From assembly GCA_025057755.1 (NCBI GenBank), contig JANWVC010000008.1, positions 1 through 64,000 on the forward strand: a stretch of 64,000 bases of DNA, written 5' to 3'. The translations under genes were made by a program, and so were the position numbers. The stretch is from Limisphaera sp. (GTDB taxonomy: Bacteria; Verrucomicrobiota; Verrucomicrobiia; Limisphaerales; Limisphaeraceae). Positions 53,266-62,785 of this stretch are shown in pieces. The notes below the pieces were generated by a model, which had not been told where the DNA came from, ran no database searches, and worked only from the letters and a program-made list of their open reading frames with translations. The number at the start of each line of letters is the position of its first letter. Position 1 is the stretch's first letter.

Positions 53266-55956
53266 GTGAAAACGCCAGACAAACATCAGATGGCTTCTGC
53301 AGTGGCAGCCGTCGGGCGGCCGCGACAGTGGTATGAATCCTTGGATGCCGTGGTGGAAAAGGCGCTTCAGCCTCATGGCCCCGAAGTGGCAGGGCGTTTC
53401 CTCCAAAGCCTGACGCGCCGTCTGATTCCGCCTGGCCAAGGCGGATTCCGTCCAGTCAGCACTCCGTACATCAACACTATCCCACCAGAGGAACAACCGG
53501 CCTTTCCCGGAGACAGAGAATTGGAACGGCGCATTAAAAGCATGGTCCGCTGGAACGCCATGGCCATGGTGGTGCGGGCCAACGCCCACACGAATGTGGG
53601 AGGACACATCTCCAGCTTCGCCTCCAGTGCCACTTTGTACGAGGTGGCCTTCAATCATTTTTTGCGCGGGCCATCGGAGGATTTCGTGGGCGACCTTGTG
53701 TTTTTTCAGGGGCACTCGGCGCCAGGGATCTACGCGCGCGCGTTTTTGGAAGGAAGATTGACGGAAACGCAGCTGCGCAATTTCCGACAAGAGCTGGCGC
53801 CGGGCGGCGGGCTTTCTTCGTATCCGCATCCCTATTTGATGCCGGATTTTTGGCAATTTCCCACCGTGTCCATGGGGCTGGGGCCCATTGTTTCCATCTA
53901 CACGGCAAGGTTCATTCGATACCTGCGGGATCGGGGTCTCTTCAGCGGGCCGGAACCCAAGGTGGTGTGCTTCGTGGGCGATGGAGAAACAGATGAACCC
54001 GAGACACTCGGCTCCATCACGCTGGCCTCGCGGGAACAGCTGGATAATCTGCTCTGGGTGGTGAATTGCAACCTCCAGCGCTTGGACGGTCCGGTGCGCG
54101 GCAATGGCAAGATCATTCAAGAATTGGAAGCTGTTTTCTCAGGCGCCGGATGGAACGTGATCAAGGTGATCTGGGGCTCCGATTGGGATCCACTGCTGGC
54201 TGCAGACAAGTCTGGATTACTGCTCAAGCGCATGGAGGAAGCTGTGGACGGGGATTACCAAAAGTACTCTGTTGAGCCCGGCAGTTACACGCGCAAGCAT
54301 TTCTTCGGGAAGTATCCGGAGCTACTCGAGTTGGTCAATCATCTTACGGACGAACAAATTCATAAACTGATGCGCGGCGGGCATGACCCGGTCAAAGTTT
54401 ACGCTGCCTATGCGGCAGCCTGGAACCACAAGGGGCAGCCCACGGTGATTTTGGCCAAGACTATCAAGGGCTATGGCCTTGGGGAAGCTGGCGAGGGACG
54501 CAACATCACGCATCAGCAGAAGAAGCTGAATGAGAAGGAACTTCGCGAATTCCGCACCCGCTTTGGCATCCCGATTAGCGATGAGGAAATTGCTGAAACG
54601 CCGTTTTATCGGCCGCCGGACGATAGTCCAGAGATGATTTACCTGCACGAGCGGCGCCGCCTGTTGGGGGGTTACCTTCCTCAGCGGCGGGTCGTGCCTC
54701 AACCCTTGGCGGTTCCCGATCGTGACTTTTTCGCCGAGTTTTTCAAAGGCTCGGGCAACCTCGAGGTATCCACCACGATGGCCTTTGTGCGCATCTTGAG
54801 CCTGCTGCTGCGTCATAAGGAAATTGGTCGGAGAATCGTCCCCATCATTCCGGATGAGGCTCGCACGTTTGGCATGGATGCATTGTTTCGGGAGGTGGGA
54901 ATCTACTCTTCCAAAGGCCAGCTCTACGAGCCGGTGGACCGGAAATCATTGTTGTACTACCTCGAAAAAAAGGACGGTCAGATTCTGGAAGAAGGCATTA
55001 CCGAAGCCGGCGCGATGTCCTCGTTCATCGCGGCCGGGACTTCCTACGCTAACCTGCGTCTACCGATGATCCCGTTCTACATCTATTATTCGATGTTCGG
55101 CTTTCAACGGGTCGGGGATCTGATGTGGTTGGCGGGGGACATTCGCGCGCGCGGGTTTTTGCTTGGAGCCACTTACGGTCGGACCACCTTGAACGGCGAA
55201 GGTCTCCAGCACCAAGATGGCCACAGTCTGCTGTTGGCCAGCACCATCCCTACGTTGTTGGCTTATGATCCGGCCTTTGCATACGAGCTGGCTGTCATCA
55301 TTGCCGATGGCCTGCACCGCATGTACGCACGACAGGAAGACGTGTTCTATTTCATCACGCTCTACAACGAAAACATGCTCATGCCTCCGATGCCGGCTGG
55401 CGTGGAAGAGGGAATTTTACGCGGCTTGTACAGATACAAGGCCGGGCCCGAGGGGCTCAAATTCAAAGCTCACATCTTTGGGAGCGGAACGTTGATCCGT
55501 TCGGCCCTCCGCGCCCAAGAAATCCTGGCCGAACGCTACAACGTTTCTGCGGATGTATGGAGTGCCACCAGTTACAAGGCCCTCCGCAATGACGCATTGC
55601 GATGCGAACGTTGGAACATGCTGCATCCAGCCGAACCGCCACGGAAGCCTTATGTAGTGGAAGTGTTGGAGAAGGAGAGGGGAGTTTTCGTGGCTGTCTC
55701 GGATAACATCAAAGCTGTGCCCGATCAGATTGCCCCATGGGTGCCCGGCGGCTTGACCACTCTGGGCACGGATGGTTTCGGTCGCAGTGACACGCGGGCA
55801 CGTTTGCGCCGGTTCTTTGAGGTGGACGCGGAATGCACTGTCGTCGCCACCTTGTGGGCCTTGGCACGCAAGGGCGAGATCAAACCTGTTCTTGTAGCTC
55901 AAGCCATCCGAGATCTCGGGATAGACCCAGACAAACCACATCCGGAGATTATCTGA
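53266..55956 (+). CDS. aceE: Pyruvate dehydrogenase E1 component, homodimeric type
   Basis: Thiamin-diphosphate-dependent E1 of the pyruvate dehydrogenase complex, decarboxylating pyruvate and acetylating lipoyl-E2. About 896 residues, matching the 887 of E. coli AceE. Motifs include the TPP region VVCFVGDGETDEPETLGSITLASREQLDNLLWVVNCNLQRLDGPVRGN, then KTIKGYGLG, the pyrimidine domain ARTFGMDALFREVGIYSS and the C-terminal domain GTDGFGRSDTRARLRRFFEV. The start is uncertain: a GTG at 53266 or an ATG at 53290; earlier in-frame ATGs precede homology. No aceF or lpd is in the window. Confidence 0.96.
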   Translation: MKTPDKHQMASAVAAVGRPRQWYESLDAVVEKALQPHGPEVAGRFLQSLTRRLIPPGQGGFRPVSTPYINTIPPEEQPAFPGDRELERRIKSMVRWNAMAMVVRANAHTNVGGHISSFASSATLYEVAFNHFLRGPSEDFVGDLVFFQGHSAPGIYARAFLEGRLTETQLRNFRQELAPGGGLSSYPHPYLMPDFWQFPTVSMGLGPIVSIYTARFIRYLRDRGLFSGPEPKVVCFVGDGETDEPETLGSITLASREQLDNLLWVVNCNLQRLDGPVRGNGKIIQELEAVFSGAGWNVIKVIWGSDWDPLLAADKSGLLLKRMEEAVDGDYQKYSVEPGSYTRKHFFGKYPELLELVNHLTDEQIHKLMRGGHDPVKVYAAYAAAWNHKGQPTVILAKTIKGYGLGEAGEGRNITHQQKKLNEKELREFRTRFGIPISDEEIAETPFYRPPDDSPEMIYLHERRRLLGGYLPQRRVVPQPLAVPDRDFFAEFFKGSGNLEVSTTMAFVRILSLLLRHKEIGRRIVPIIPDEARTFGMDALFREVGIYSSKGQLYEPVDRKSLLYYLEKKDGQILEEGITEAGAMSSFIAAGTSYANLRLPMIPFYIYYSMFGFQRVGDLMWLAGDIRARGFLLGATYGRTTLNGEGLQHQDGHSLLLASTIPTLLAYDPAFAYELAVIIADGLHRMYARQEDVFYFITLYNENMLMPPMPAGVEEGILRGLYRYKAGPEGLKFKAHIFGSGTLIRSALRAQEILAERYNVSADVWSATSYKALRNDALRCERWNMLHPAEPPRKPYVVEVLEKERGVFVAVSDNIKAVPDQIAPWVPGGLTTLGTDGFGRSDTRARLRRFFEVDAECTVVATLWALARKGEIKPVLVAQAIRDLGIDPDKPHPEII

Positions 55957-56037
55957 GGGCGGACGCGCCTCTTGAGCCGCATCGCACGTAAGGTTGCTGC
56001 GCCATCATCGAAGCGGCTGAATTTTCTTTCGACCGGT

Positions 56038-56598
56038 TCAGTCGTCGCCGGAGGGACCGAAAGTGGCGCGCCGGCGTGCCTGGATCTCGACTTTCAGGAG
56101 CTGGCGTTTCCATCTTTGACCGGGCTGAAACCCGCCGAGACGACCGTTGGCCGCGATTACCCGGTGACAGGGCACTAGCAAAGGGATGGGATTCTTCGAA
56201 CAAGCCCCGCCGACGGCTCGTGCTCCTTTGGGCTGACCGATCGCTCGGGCCACATCGCCGTAGGTCCGAACCTCTCCAATGGGAATGTTCCGCAGGGCGG
56301 CCCAAACCTGCCGCTGAAATGCAGTGGCGGCCGACCAATCCAACGGCGGCTCTGGCACGTCCGTTTTTCGACCCTGCAGCAAGGCTCTGATCACCAGGCT
56401 CGTGCGAACATGCCAAGACCGCACCGGTTGCGGAACATCCGTTAGACTCACAAAGGTACTGCGTTTGCTCGAAGGAAACAGCAGCTCAATAAGCCCGTGT
56501 TCCGAATATCGGGCAGCAAATATTCCCCATTGCGTTTCTAAAGCCAGCGGCCCGTACACCGCACGCACTCTCAGGACCATGTTCGACTTGGGATGCAT
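56038..56598 (-). CDS. ogt: Methylated-DNA--[protein]-cysteine S-methyltransferase (Ogt)
   Basis: Suicidal repair of O6-methylguanine and O4-methylthymine. The 186-residue product has the active-site segment NPIPLLVPCHRVIAANGRLGGFQPG with Cys144, preceded by the helix-turn-helix-like FQRQVWAALRNIPIGEVRTYGDVARAIGQPKGARAVG. The N-terminal domain is short, as in Ogt. An ATG at 56580 is an equally good start. It is convergent with aceE, ending 81 bases from its stop. Confidence 0.95.
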   Translation of the reverse strand: MHPKSNMVLRVRAVYGPLALETQWGIFAARYSEHGLIELLFPSSKRSTFVSLTDVPQPVRSWHVRTSLVIRALLQGRKTDVPEPPLDWSAATAFQRQVWAALRNIPIGEVRTYGDVARAIGQPKGARAVGGACSKNPIPLLVPCHRVIAANGRLGGFQPGQRWKRQLLKVEIQARRRATFGPSGDD

Positions 56599-56625
56599 AC
56601 GCTGGTTGCCCCGATCGTTGCGTCC

Positions 56626-57156
56626 CTAGACTGCACGACGAAGAGCGAGCATGATGCCCACGATCACCAACAAGAGCAAACTCAGCAGGGCCAGAAAACG
56701 GTTTCGGGCAATCCGGCGTTCATAGCGGAGTGGCCGAAGCCCGGCCGATCCACCGGCAGCCAGGAGCTTCAACAGCTCGGGATTCGCTGGTGTGCTTGCA
56801 CGCAGCTTATCCCGCAAGGAGCGCCAGAGCGCCGGCAAATCGAACCGGGGTGTTCCATGCTCATTGTAGAGGTGCGGTGCAAGTCCGCCCAAGTTTTGTA
56901 ATGGCATCAAAGGCGATCCGGGAGTCGTGTGCGGAACGGCTCGTGCACGGTGGATGGATGCATCGGCTGGGCGAGACGCTTCCGACGAGGTCGGCTTCGG
57001 CGTGCGCATGACGGTCGTCTCCGTGGAGTTCACCTGCCCGGCCTGTCGCAACTGCTCTTCCAAAAAGCGAATCTCCCGCTCCAGAGCCGCGATTTGCTCC
57101 GCCAACTCGCGGCGGCGCTGCGCCCACGGATCGTCGGGCCGCTTCCAGAAACGCAT
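56626..57156 (-). CDS. Coiled-coil protein with C-terminal membrane anchor, third gene of a three-gene operon
   Basis: A 176-residue protein of unknown family. Residues 1-45 form a heptad-rich coiled coil (RRRELAEQIAALEREIRFLEEQL). A Pro/Thr/Ser-rich linker follows, then a middle segment (GLAPHLYNEHGTPRFDLPALWRSLRDKL), and one C-terminal transmembrane helix (RFLALLSLLLLVIVGIMLAL) near the end, making it tail-anchored. The ATG at 57156 has GGAGGAAG six bases upstream. Two membrane-protein genes precede it on the same strand with gaps under 30 bases. Confidence 0.72.
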   Translation of the reverse strand: MRFWKRPDDPWAQRRRELAEQIAALEREIRFLEEQLRQAGQVNSTETTVMRTPKPTSSEASRPADASIHRARAVPHTTPGSPLMPLQNLGGLAPHLYNEHGTPRFDLPALWRSLRDKLRASTPANPELLKLLAAGGSAGLRPLRYERRIARNRFLALLSLLLLVIVGIMLALRRAV

Positions 57157-57180
57157 GCTCCGCTTCCTCCAGACTCCTGG

Positions 57181-57402
57181 TTACCTCCGACCGCTTCCAA
57201 GCGATTTGTCAGACGGTCGCAACGCGCACCGGCGCAACCAACACCCGAGAGCCAGCAGGCCAAAACCCGCCAAACCTTGCAAGCCCAGCCCCAGATTCGA
57301 TCGCGGCCATCGCGCGAGAGGCATGCCTGCCTCAAGCATAACCCAGGCACCACTGCTCATGAACATCCATCCAAGAATCAGTTTGGTTAATCGTTGGTTC
57401 AT
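57181..57402 (-). CDS. Small two-helix membrane protein, middle gene of the coiled-coil operon
   Basis: A 73-residue protein with two hydrophobic stretches (LTKLILGWMFMSSGAWVMLEAGM and GLGLQGLAGFGLLALGCWL) and a basic C-terminus. No family recognised. It starts 28 bases after the first operon gene and ends 24 bases before the next, so it is almost certainly part of this transcript. Confidence 0.62.
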   Translation of the reverse strand: MNQRLTKLILGWMFMSSGAWVMLEAGMPLARWPRSNLGLGLQGLAGFGLLALGCWLRRCALRPSDKSLGSGRR

Positions 57403-57430
57403 GCTGGCTTGCTCACGCGCTCAGGGATAC

Positions 57431-58102
57431 TCATCGCAGCCATAGAACCAGTAAGGCTGTGGCCAGAACGGCCAGGGCAACCGGCCAGGTCAACGCCAGT
57501 CCGTATTGACAGAGTCGTCCAAAAGACAACCCTGTCCAAACCGGTGCGGACCTCGGAACAGCTCTTTGGCTCTCCTCCTCTGCTGCGGCCTGATCGGAGG
57601 AGCGTAAGACAGGGAATTTTACGAGGGCACTGTTCCATTCCATCCGGGCATTTTGCACAATCGCAAGCGCCCGTGCCAGTTCCACACTCAGGTTGTCCGG
57701 AGTCCATGTCTCCTCCTGAATTGCGCGAATCTTCTCCAACGCAGATCGGAACGCCTCCAAGGTGGAGGCCATTTGTTCAGCATGTCGACGTGTTTCCTGC
57801 TCGGCTTCCTCCAGCAGTGCGATGCCCCGAGTCAGGTTGTGGAGCATTTCCTTGCGGCCGGTCTGGAACTCCAGTTGGCGCCGCCGCAGCTCTTCCAGAG
57901 CGGCTCGTTCCCTTTCGAGCGCTTCTTGTGCTTGTTTCAACTCCGCCAAGCGCCGCTGGGTCTCTAATACTTTGGCCTCCAGTTCCTCCCGCGTCAGCAC
58001 GCGAGGTGTTGCATCCCGACGACCTCCCTCCGGATTTCGGCCGAGACGCTCTAATTGAGCATCCGGATCCACAAACTCCGACGCGTCATACACTGCTGGC
58101 AT
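57431..58102 (-). CDS. Long coiled-coil protein with C-terminal membrane anchor, first gene of the operon
   Basis: A 223-residue protein with no recognised family. Residues ~35-105 are a long, Glu/Arg/Leu-rich coiled coil (LTREELEAKVLETQRRLAELKQAQEALERERAALEELRRRQLEFQ is its core, positions only approximate), then a second helical segment (EEAEQETRRHAEQMASTLEAF). One transmembrane helix near the C-terminus (LTWPVALAVLATALLVLWL) anchors it in the membrane with the coiled coil in the cytoplasm. The architecture, helical cytoplasmic rod plus tail anchor, matches that of the third gene in the operon. Confidence 0.72.
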   Translation of the reverse strand: MPAVYDASEFVDPDAQLERLGRNPEGGRRDATPRVLTREELEAKVLETQRRLAELKQAQEALERERAALEELRRRQLEFQTGRKEMLHNLTRGIALLEEAEQETRRHAEQMASTLEAFRSALEKIRAIQEETWTPDNLSVELARALAIVQNARMEWNSALVKFPVLRSSDQAAAEEESQRAVPRSAPVWTGLSFGRLCQYGLALTWPVALAVLATALLVLWLR

Positions 58103-58414
58103 GAGCTGACTCTAAGCGCCCGACGCATCCCAGTAAAGAGTTCCCACTCTGAAAGCCGACTGCGGTTCAATTCACTGAAGACTGGAGGCCATACGCTGAG
58201 ACGCTCTCTGGTAGAGGAAGCGTTGAACGGGTTCTGCAAGAGTCGTATGATCCTCCGCTGATTACACAGCCTAGGCTCGTTTCGGCAACTGAATTGCAGA
58301 ATCAGCCATGCGGGGGAATCTCTCGTAATTCTGCTTTTGGTTAGGATGAGGTGCGGACCGCTCGAGCAGGAGTAAGACGAAGAGGACTTGCAGAGACCAG
58401 CCCGGTAGATAGGA
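58103..58414. other. Intergenic region upstream of the coiled-coil operon
   Basis: About 310 bases between pfk (ending at 58415 on the minus strand) and the coiled-coil operon. The only open frame is not protein-like. Presumably it holds the operon promoter; no clear boxes or terminator were seen. Confidence 0.35.
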
Positions 58415-59725
58415 TCAACTCCAAGCAGGAGGTTGGCCGGTGCAAGCCAAAACGCTCTTCCACAAGGCACCAGCCGGATCTACCTGCTTTTTGCCGGAAA
58501 CGGCCAGAGGGATGGGCACATGCGTGAAGACCCCGTTCCAGACCCCAACGACAACGTTGGTTTTTCCTGCCATGCCGGCGTGAACAGCGTTACGGGCCAA
58601 AGCATCGCAGAAAATGGCATCCTCGCTGTTGGCCGGCACGCTACGAATCAAATAGCTGGGATCAAAATACTTCACATCCACGGGCACGCTGAGTTGTCGT
58701 AGGTAGGCCAAAATCCGGTTCTTCAAAAAGGGCCCAATATCGGGTGGGCGAGGGTTCCCCGAAGCGTCCGCCTCGGTAGGTTCGCCTTCGAGCAGATCGC
58801 GTCCCACCCCTTCTGCAACCACGACTACGGCATGATGGCGCGTTTCCAGTCTTCGTCGCAAGGTTTCCAAGAAACCCTTCGGGCCGTCCAAGCATAGGGG
58901 CACCTCAGGGATCAAAGTGAAATTCACCTCTTGGCTCGCCAACGTGGCGAGGGCTGCGATGAAGCCGGCGTCGCGGCCCATTACCTTGACCAAGCCCACG
59001 CCGTTGTACACGCTTTTCGCTTCGCTGTGGGCAGCATTCAAAACCTCGCGGGCCTTGTCCACAGCAGTTTGCATGCCAAAGGTCTTTTCCACGTACATCA
59101 CATCATTATCAATGGTTTTGGGCACTCCCACCACGGCAATCTTCAAACCGCGACGCAACACCTCCTCTGCAATCGCACGCGCTCCGCGCAGCGTTCCATC
59201 ACCTCCCACGCATAGTAGCAGGTCAATACGCTGGGCAACCAGGTAATCCACCATTACGTCCACAGGTTGTGGGCCGCGTGAAGTGCCTAGAATCGTCCCG
59301 CCTTCCTCGTGAATAGTGTCCACTAAATCCGGCGTAAGCCTCAGAGGCGGTTGCGCCACAGCCGGATTGAGCCCTGCATACCCGTAGCGGATTCCAAGCA
59401 CTTCCGGCACGCCGTAGTTGTAATGAAGTTCAAGAAAAGCCGACCGAATCACGTTGTTGAGACCGGGACACAACCCGCCGCATGTGACAATCGCCGCTCG
59501 TGTGCGGCGCGGATCGAAAAACAACTTCTCCCGAGGACCAGCCTTTTCAAAATACACCTCCTCGCCCGGGAGGCCGTCTACATCGCATTCTGCGAGAAAA
59601 CGAACTCGGACCCTTTCCGAAACGAATACAGGCATCCCCAAAAGGCCAGGTCTCCAGAGACGCAAAGGTGAAGGCACTGGGGCCGGACCCAAGGTGTGAA
59701 TTAGAGTGTCTTGTGGCGTGAGCAT
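58415..59725 (-). CDS. 6-phosphofructokinase (ATP-dependent type with Gly104/Lys124 signature)
   Basis: Phosphorylates fructose 6-phosphate in glycolysis. The ATG at 59725 gives 436 residues (MLTPQDTLIH...). Key segments: TCGGLCPGLNNVIRSAF, LLCVGGDGTLRGA and VPKTIDNDVMYVEKTFG, with catalytic Asp206 in TIDND. At the two positions used to infer phosphoryl donor, it has Gly (GGDG, equivalent to Gly104, ATP-type) and Lys (PKTIDND, equivalent to Lys124, seen in PPi-dependent and in trypanosomal/spirochete-like ATP enzymes). An N-terminal extension of ~70 residues precedes the core. ATP use is likely, PPi not excluded. Longer upstream starts are not protein-like. Confidence 0.93.
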   Translation of the reverse strand: MLTPQDTLIHTLGPAPVPSPLRLWRPGLLGMPVFVSERVRVRFLAECDVDGLPGEEVYFEKAGPREKLFFDPRRTRAAIVTCGGLCPGLNNVIRSAFLELHYNYGVPEVLGIRYGYAGLNPAVAQPPLRLTPDLVDTIHEEGGTILGTSRGPQPVDVMVDYLVAQRIDLLLCVGGDGTLRGARAIAEEVLRRGLKIAVVGVPKTIDNDVMYVEKTFGMQTAVDKAREVLNAAHSEAKSVYNGVGLVKVMGRDAGFIAALATLASQEVNFTLIPEVPLCLDGPKGFLETLRRRLETRHHAVVVVAEGVGRDLLEGEPTEADASGNPRPPDIGPFLKNRILAYLRQLSVPVDVKYFDPSYLIRSVPANSEDAIFCDALARNAVHAGMAGKTNVVVGVWNGVFTHVPIPLAVSGKKQVDPAGALWKSVLACTGQPPAWS

Positions 59726-60334
59726 TCTAAGATTACGTATACTGAACGAAATGATTCGAGTCAATCTCCACCGTTTGGCCCCCGTCCGGACGATTGTCTC
59801 CGACTCGGGATTCCTGTGTGATTCGCAAGGACTCCGAGTTCCATTCCAAGGCTGACCCAACCAGTGTGATCGAGTTCGAACCTCGGTTTCATCATAGAAC
59901 GGTATCGTCAGCCCTCTTTTTCGTTACTCACACTGGTCTTGGCTGCAGGATTCCATTCGCAATTTGGCGGGAAAAAGACGGAAAATGGCGTCGCCCTGCG
60001 ATCGGAATGAAGTCAAAATTGAGCCGACGTGAATGGCCCTTGGTGAACCGGGTATCCCGCCGGCTTCAGCGGCGTCGATGGAACTTTTGGAAATGCGAGA
60101 GTATCGGAAAAGCTTGCTGGACACCGCAACCTGCGCCCGTATTGGTGTTCAGGGTCAGGTGGTCCCCAAGCGGGCCATTCAGTGGAGCGCCTGAATGCTC
60201 AGCCGCCGGAATTGACCATGTGGATGAAAAACCGCCAGGTGCAATTCGTGTCATGGACACTGGAAAGGGTCGCATATAACCGCCTGTCAAACAGGAGGCG
60301 GAACTCGTTGGGTTGTGGCAAGAGGTGGCTAACC
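59726..60334 (+). other. Divergent intergenic region between pfk and the GH127 gene
   Basis: About 610 bases. A 6-bp inverted repeat CCGCCT/AGGCGG (60280-60301) lies 34 bases before the GH127 start and could be a leader hairpin or regulator site. Open frames here are unconvincing. Confidence 0.4.
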
Positions 60335-62653
60335 ATGAAGTGCTGGATTATTGGGGGGCTTTGCTCCGGCGTGTTCGGCGTAGCCGGTTTGGAGTGGTTT
60401 GAGACGCCCCTTCGATCGGTTGAGTGGCAGGCCCGACCGTTTACTCCCGGACAGGTGCGGTTGCTGGAGGGGCCTTTCCGGTTGGCCCAGGAAATGGACG
60501 CCCGTTGGCTGTTGCGACTGGAGCCGGACCGTTTGCTGGCCCCTTATCGGAGGGAGGCCGGCCTGCCCTTGAAAGCCCCCGCGTATGGGGGGTGGGAATC
60601 CCAGCGTATTTCCGGTCATAGTTTGGGTCACTACTTGTCCGCGTGTGCCCGTTTGTACCAGGCGTTGGGGGATCGGCAGTTTAAGCAACGCGTGGATTAC
60701 ATTGTGGACGAACTGGCCCTCTGCCAGGGTGCCCGGGAGGACGGTTTTATCGGCGGCATGCCGGAAAGCCGTCGTGTCTTTGCCGAGATTGCGCGAGGGG
60801 AAATTCGTTCGAGCGGTTTTGATCTGAACGGTTCATGGGTCCCTTGGTACAACCTCCACAAATTGTTTGCCGGCTTGCTCGATGCTCATGCGTACTGCAC
60901 CAACGACCAGGCGCTGCAGATCGCGGCCCGATTGGGCGACTGGGTAGACACGGTCACGCGCAATCTTACCGAAACGCAGTGGCAGCGGATGCTGGCCTGT
61001 GAACACGGGGGGATGAACGAAGTATTGGCCGAGTTGGCCGCGCGCACGGGCAAGCCCGTTTACTTGGATTTGGCCCGCAAGTTCTATCACCAAGCCATCC
61101 TGGATCCGTTAGCCGAGGGCCGTGATGAACTGAATGGGAAACATGCCAACACCCAGATTCCCAAAGCCATCGGCGCGGCTCGTATCTTCGAACTGACCAG
61201 AGACGCCAAATACGCCAATGTAGCGAGTAACTTTTTTCACATTGTGGTCAACCACCATACCTACGCCAACGGCGGAAACAGTTTGGGCGAGCATTTCGGT
61301 CCTCCCGGACGGTTGAACGACCGTTTGGGTCCGGCTACCGCAGAGACTTGTAACACATACAATATGCTTAAATTGGCTCGGGCGTTGTACCGCTGGCGTC
61401 CTGACGCTGCGCTGGGTGATTATTACGAGCGCGCCTTATGGAACCACATCCTGGCATCGCAACATCCTGAAAATGGCCAAGTTTTGTACTTCCTTCCCCT
61501 GAACTTCGGTGGGCGCAAAACCTTCATGGACGATCACGCCTTTACTTGTTGCAGCGGCACCGGCATGGAAAATCACGCGCGTTACAACGAAAACATTTAC
61601 TTTCATAGCGATTCAACGCTGTGGATTGATCAGTTCATCGCGTCTGAACTGCACTGGCCGGCCAAGGGGCTGCGCGTGCGCATGCAGACCCGTTTTCCGG
61701 AAGAACCCGAAGTGCGATTGCAATTTCGCGCAGACGCACCCGTGCGTCTGGCTGTGCATATTCGACATCCATTCTGGGCCACCAACGGTTTTAACTTGGA
61801 GCTCAATGGACTCCCCATTCCCGTGCTCAGCCGACCGGGCGGATATGCCCGCCTCGAACGAGAATGGCAGCCAGACGATGTGCTCCGGGTCCACTTGCCA
61901 CTGACCCTGCGGTTGGAGAGCATGCCAGACAACCCGCGCCGGGTGGCCATCTTTTATGGACCGATCCTTTTGGCAGGCCAGTTGCATACGTGGCGGGCCG
62001 AGGACCCGTTACCTGTGCTTGTAACGGAGGACCAGCCTGTTGACCAATGGATTCAGCCGGCGTGGGGACAACCCTTGGTCTTTCGAACGGTTAGAGTGGG
62101 TCGTCCACGCGATCTCTTTCTCAAGCCCTTTTATGCCACCTACGACGTTCGCCACATGGTGTATTGGGATCTGTTCACCGAGGCCGAGTGGGAAAAGCGC
62201 CGTGCAGCTTACGAAGCCGAGCAAGTTCGGTTGCGCGAGCTGGAGGCACGCACGGTAGACCGTTTTGATATCGGGGAAATGCAACCGGAGCGAGACCACA
62301 ACCTTCGGGGGCAAAACACGGGTCCGGGCGAGTTTAACGGTCGCAAGTTCCGACATGCCTGGGATGGTGGTTGGTTCGCCTTCGACGTGGCGGTCTTGCC
62401 CGATGCCCCCACGGATCTGGTGGTGACTTACTGGGGCAGTGAAACCGGGAACCGCACGTTTGACATCTTGGTCGATGGAGAGCGAATCGACACAACACGG
62501 CTTCATATGGACCGACCAAACGAGTTCTGGGACAAGGTCTATCCCTTGCCGGAACGGCTCACGCGCGGCAAGCAACGGGTGGAGGTCCGGTTCCAAGCTC
62601 ATCCGGGCAATTTCGCCGGTGGGGTGTTTGGCGTCCGCGTGGTCCGCCGGTAA
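60335..62653 (+). CDS. Glycoside hydrolase family 127 (beta-L-arabinofuranosidase-like)
   Basis: Exported 772-residue glycosidase removing L-arabinofuranosyl residues. A short signal (MKCWIIGGLCSGVFGVAG) precedes the (alpha/alpha)6 barrel: VRLLEGPFRLAQEMDARWLLRLEPDRLLAPYR, GGWESQRISGHSLGHYLSA, PWYNLHKLFAGLLDA. The zinc/catalytic set is present: Glu337 and Cys339 in AETCNTYNMLK and the double cysteine 405-406 in FTCCSGTGMENHARY, the nucleophile being one of these (compare HypBA1 E338/C340/C417/C418). Beta-sandwich domains and a C-terminal module (QNTGPGEFNGRKFRHAWDGGWF) follow. The ribosome-binding site AGAGGTGG lies before the ATG at 60335. Confidence 0.93.
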   Translation: MKCWIIGGLCSGVFGVAGLEWFETPLRSVEWQARPFTPGQVRLLEGPFRLAQEMDARWLLRLEPDRLLAPYRREAGLPLKAPAYGGWESQRISGHSLGHYLSACARLYQALGDRQFKQRVDYIVDELALCQGAREDGFIGGMPESRRVFAEIARGEIRSSGFDLNGSWVPWYNLHKLFAGLLDAHAYCTNDQALQIAARLGDWVDTVTRNLTETQWQRMLACEHGGMNEVLAELAARTGKPVYLDLARKFYHQAILDPLAEGRDELNGKHANTQIPKAIGAARIFELTRDAKYANVASNFFHIVVNHHTYANGGNSLGEHFGPPGRLNDRLGPATAETCNTYNMLKLARALYRWRPDAALGDYYERALWNHILASQHPENGQVLYFLPLNFGGRKTFMDDHAFTCCSGTGMENHARYNENIYFHSDSTLWIDQFIASELHWPAKGLRVRMQTRFPEEPEVRLQFRADAPVRLAVHIRHPFWATNGFNLELNGLPIPVLSRPGGYARLEREWQPDDVLRVHLPLTLRLESMPDNPRRVAIFYGPILLAGQLHTWRAEDPLPVLVTEDQPVDQWIQPAWGQPLVFRTVRVGRPRDLFLKPFYATYDVRHMVYWDLFTEAEWEKRRAAYEAEQVRLRELEARTVDRFDIGEMQPERDHNLRGQNTGPGEFNGRKFRHAWDGGWFAFDVAVLPDAPTDLVVTYWGSETGNRTFDILVDGERIDTTRLHMDRPNEFWDKVYPLPERLTRGKQRVEVRFQAHPGNFAGGVFGVRVVRR

Positions 62654-62785
62654 TAAGCCTCACGCAAAGCGCGCTGAGCAAAACGCGCCCCTCGTAATAA
62701 CGAGGACACCCGCTGATGTCCACAGGCGGCAAGGACTCGCGGTGGCCGGACGGCTCCGTCAAGGTCGACCGAAGCAGGGCGAGGC

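Noticed and set aside
59794-60279. 161-codon frame between pfk and the GH127 gene
   Set aside because: No domain or ribosome-binding site, and the translation has no protein-like pattern.
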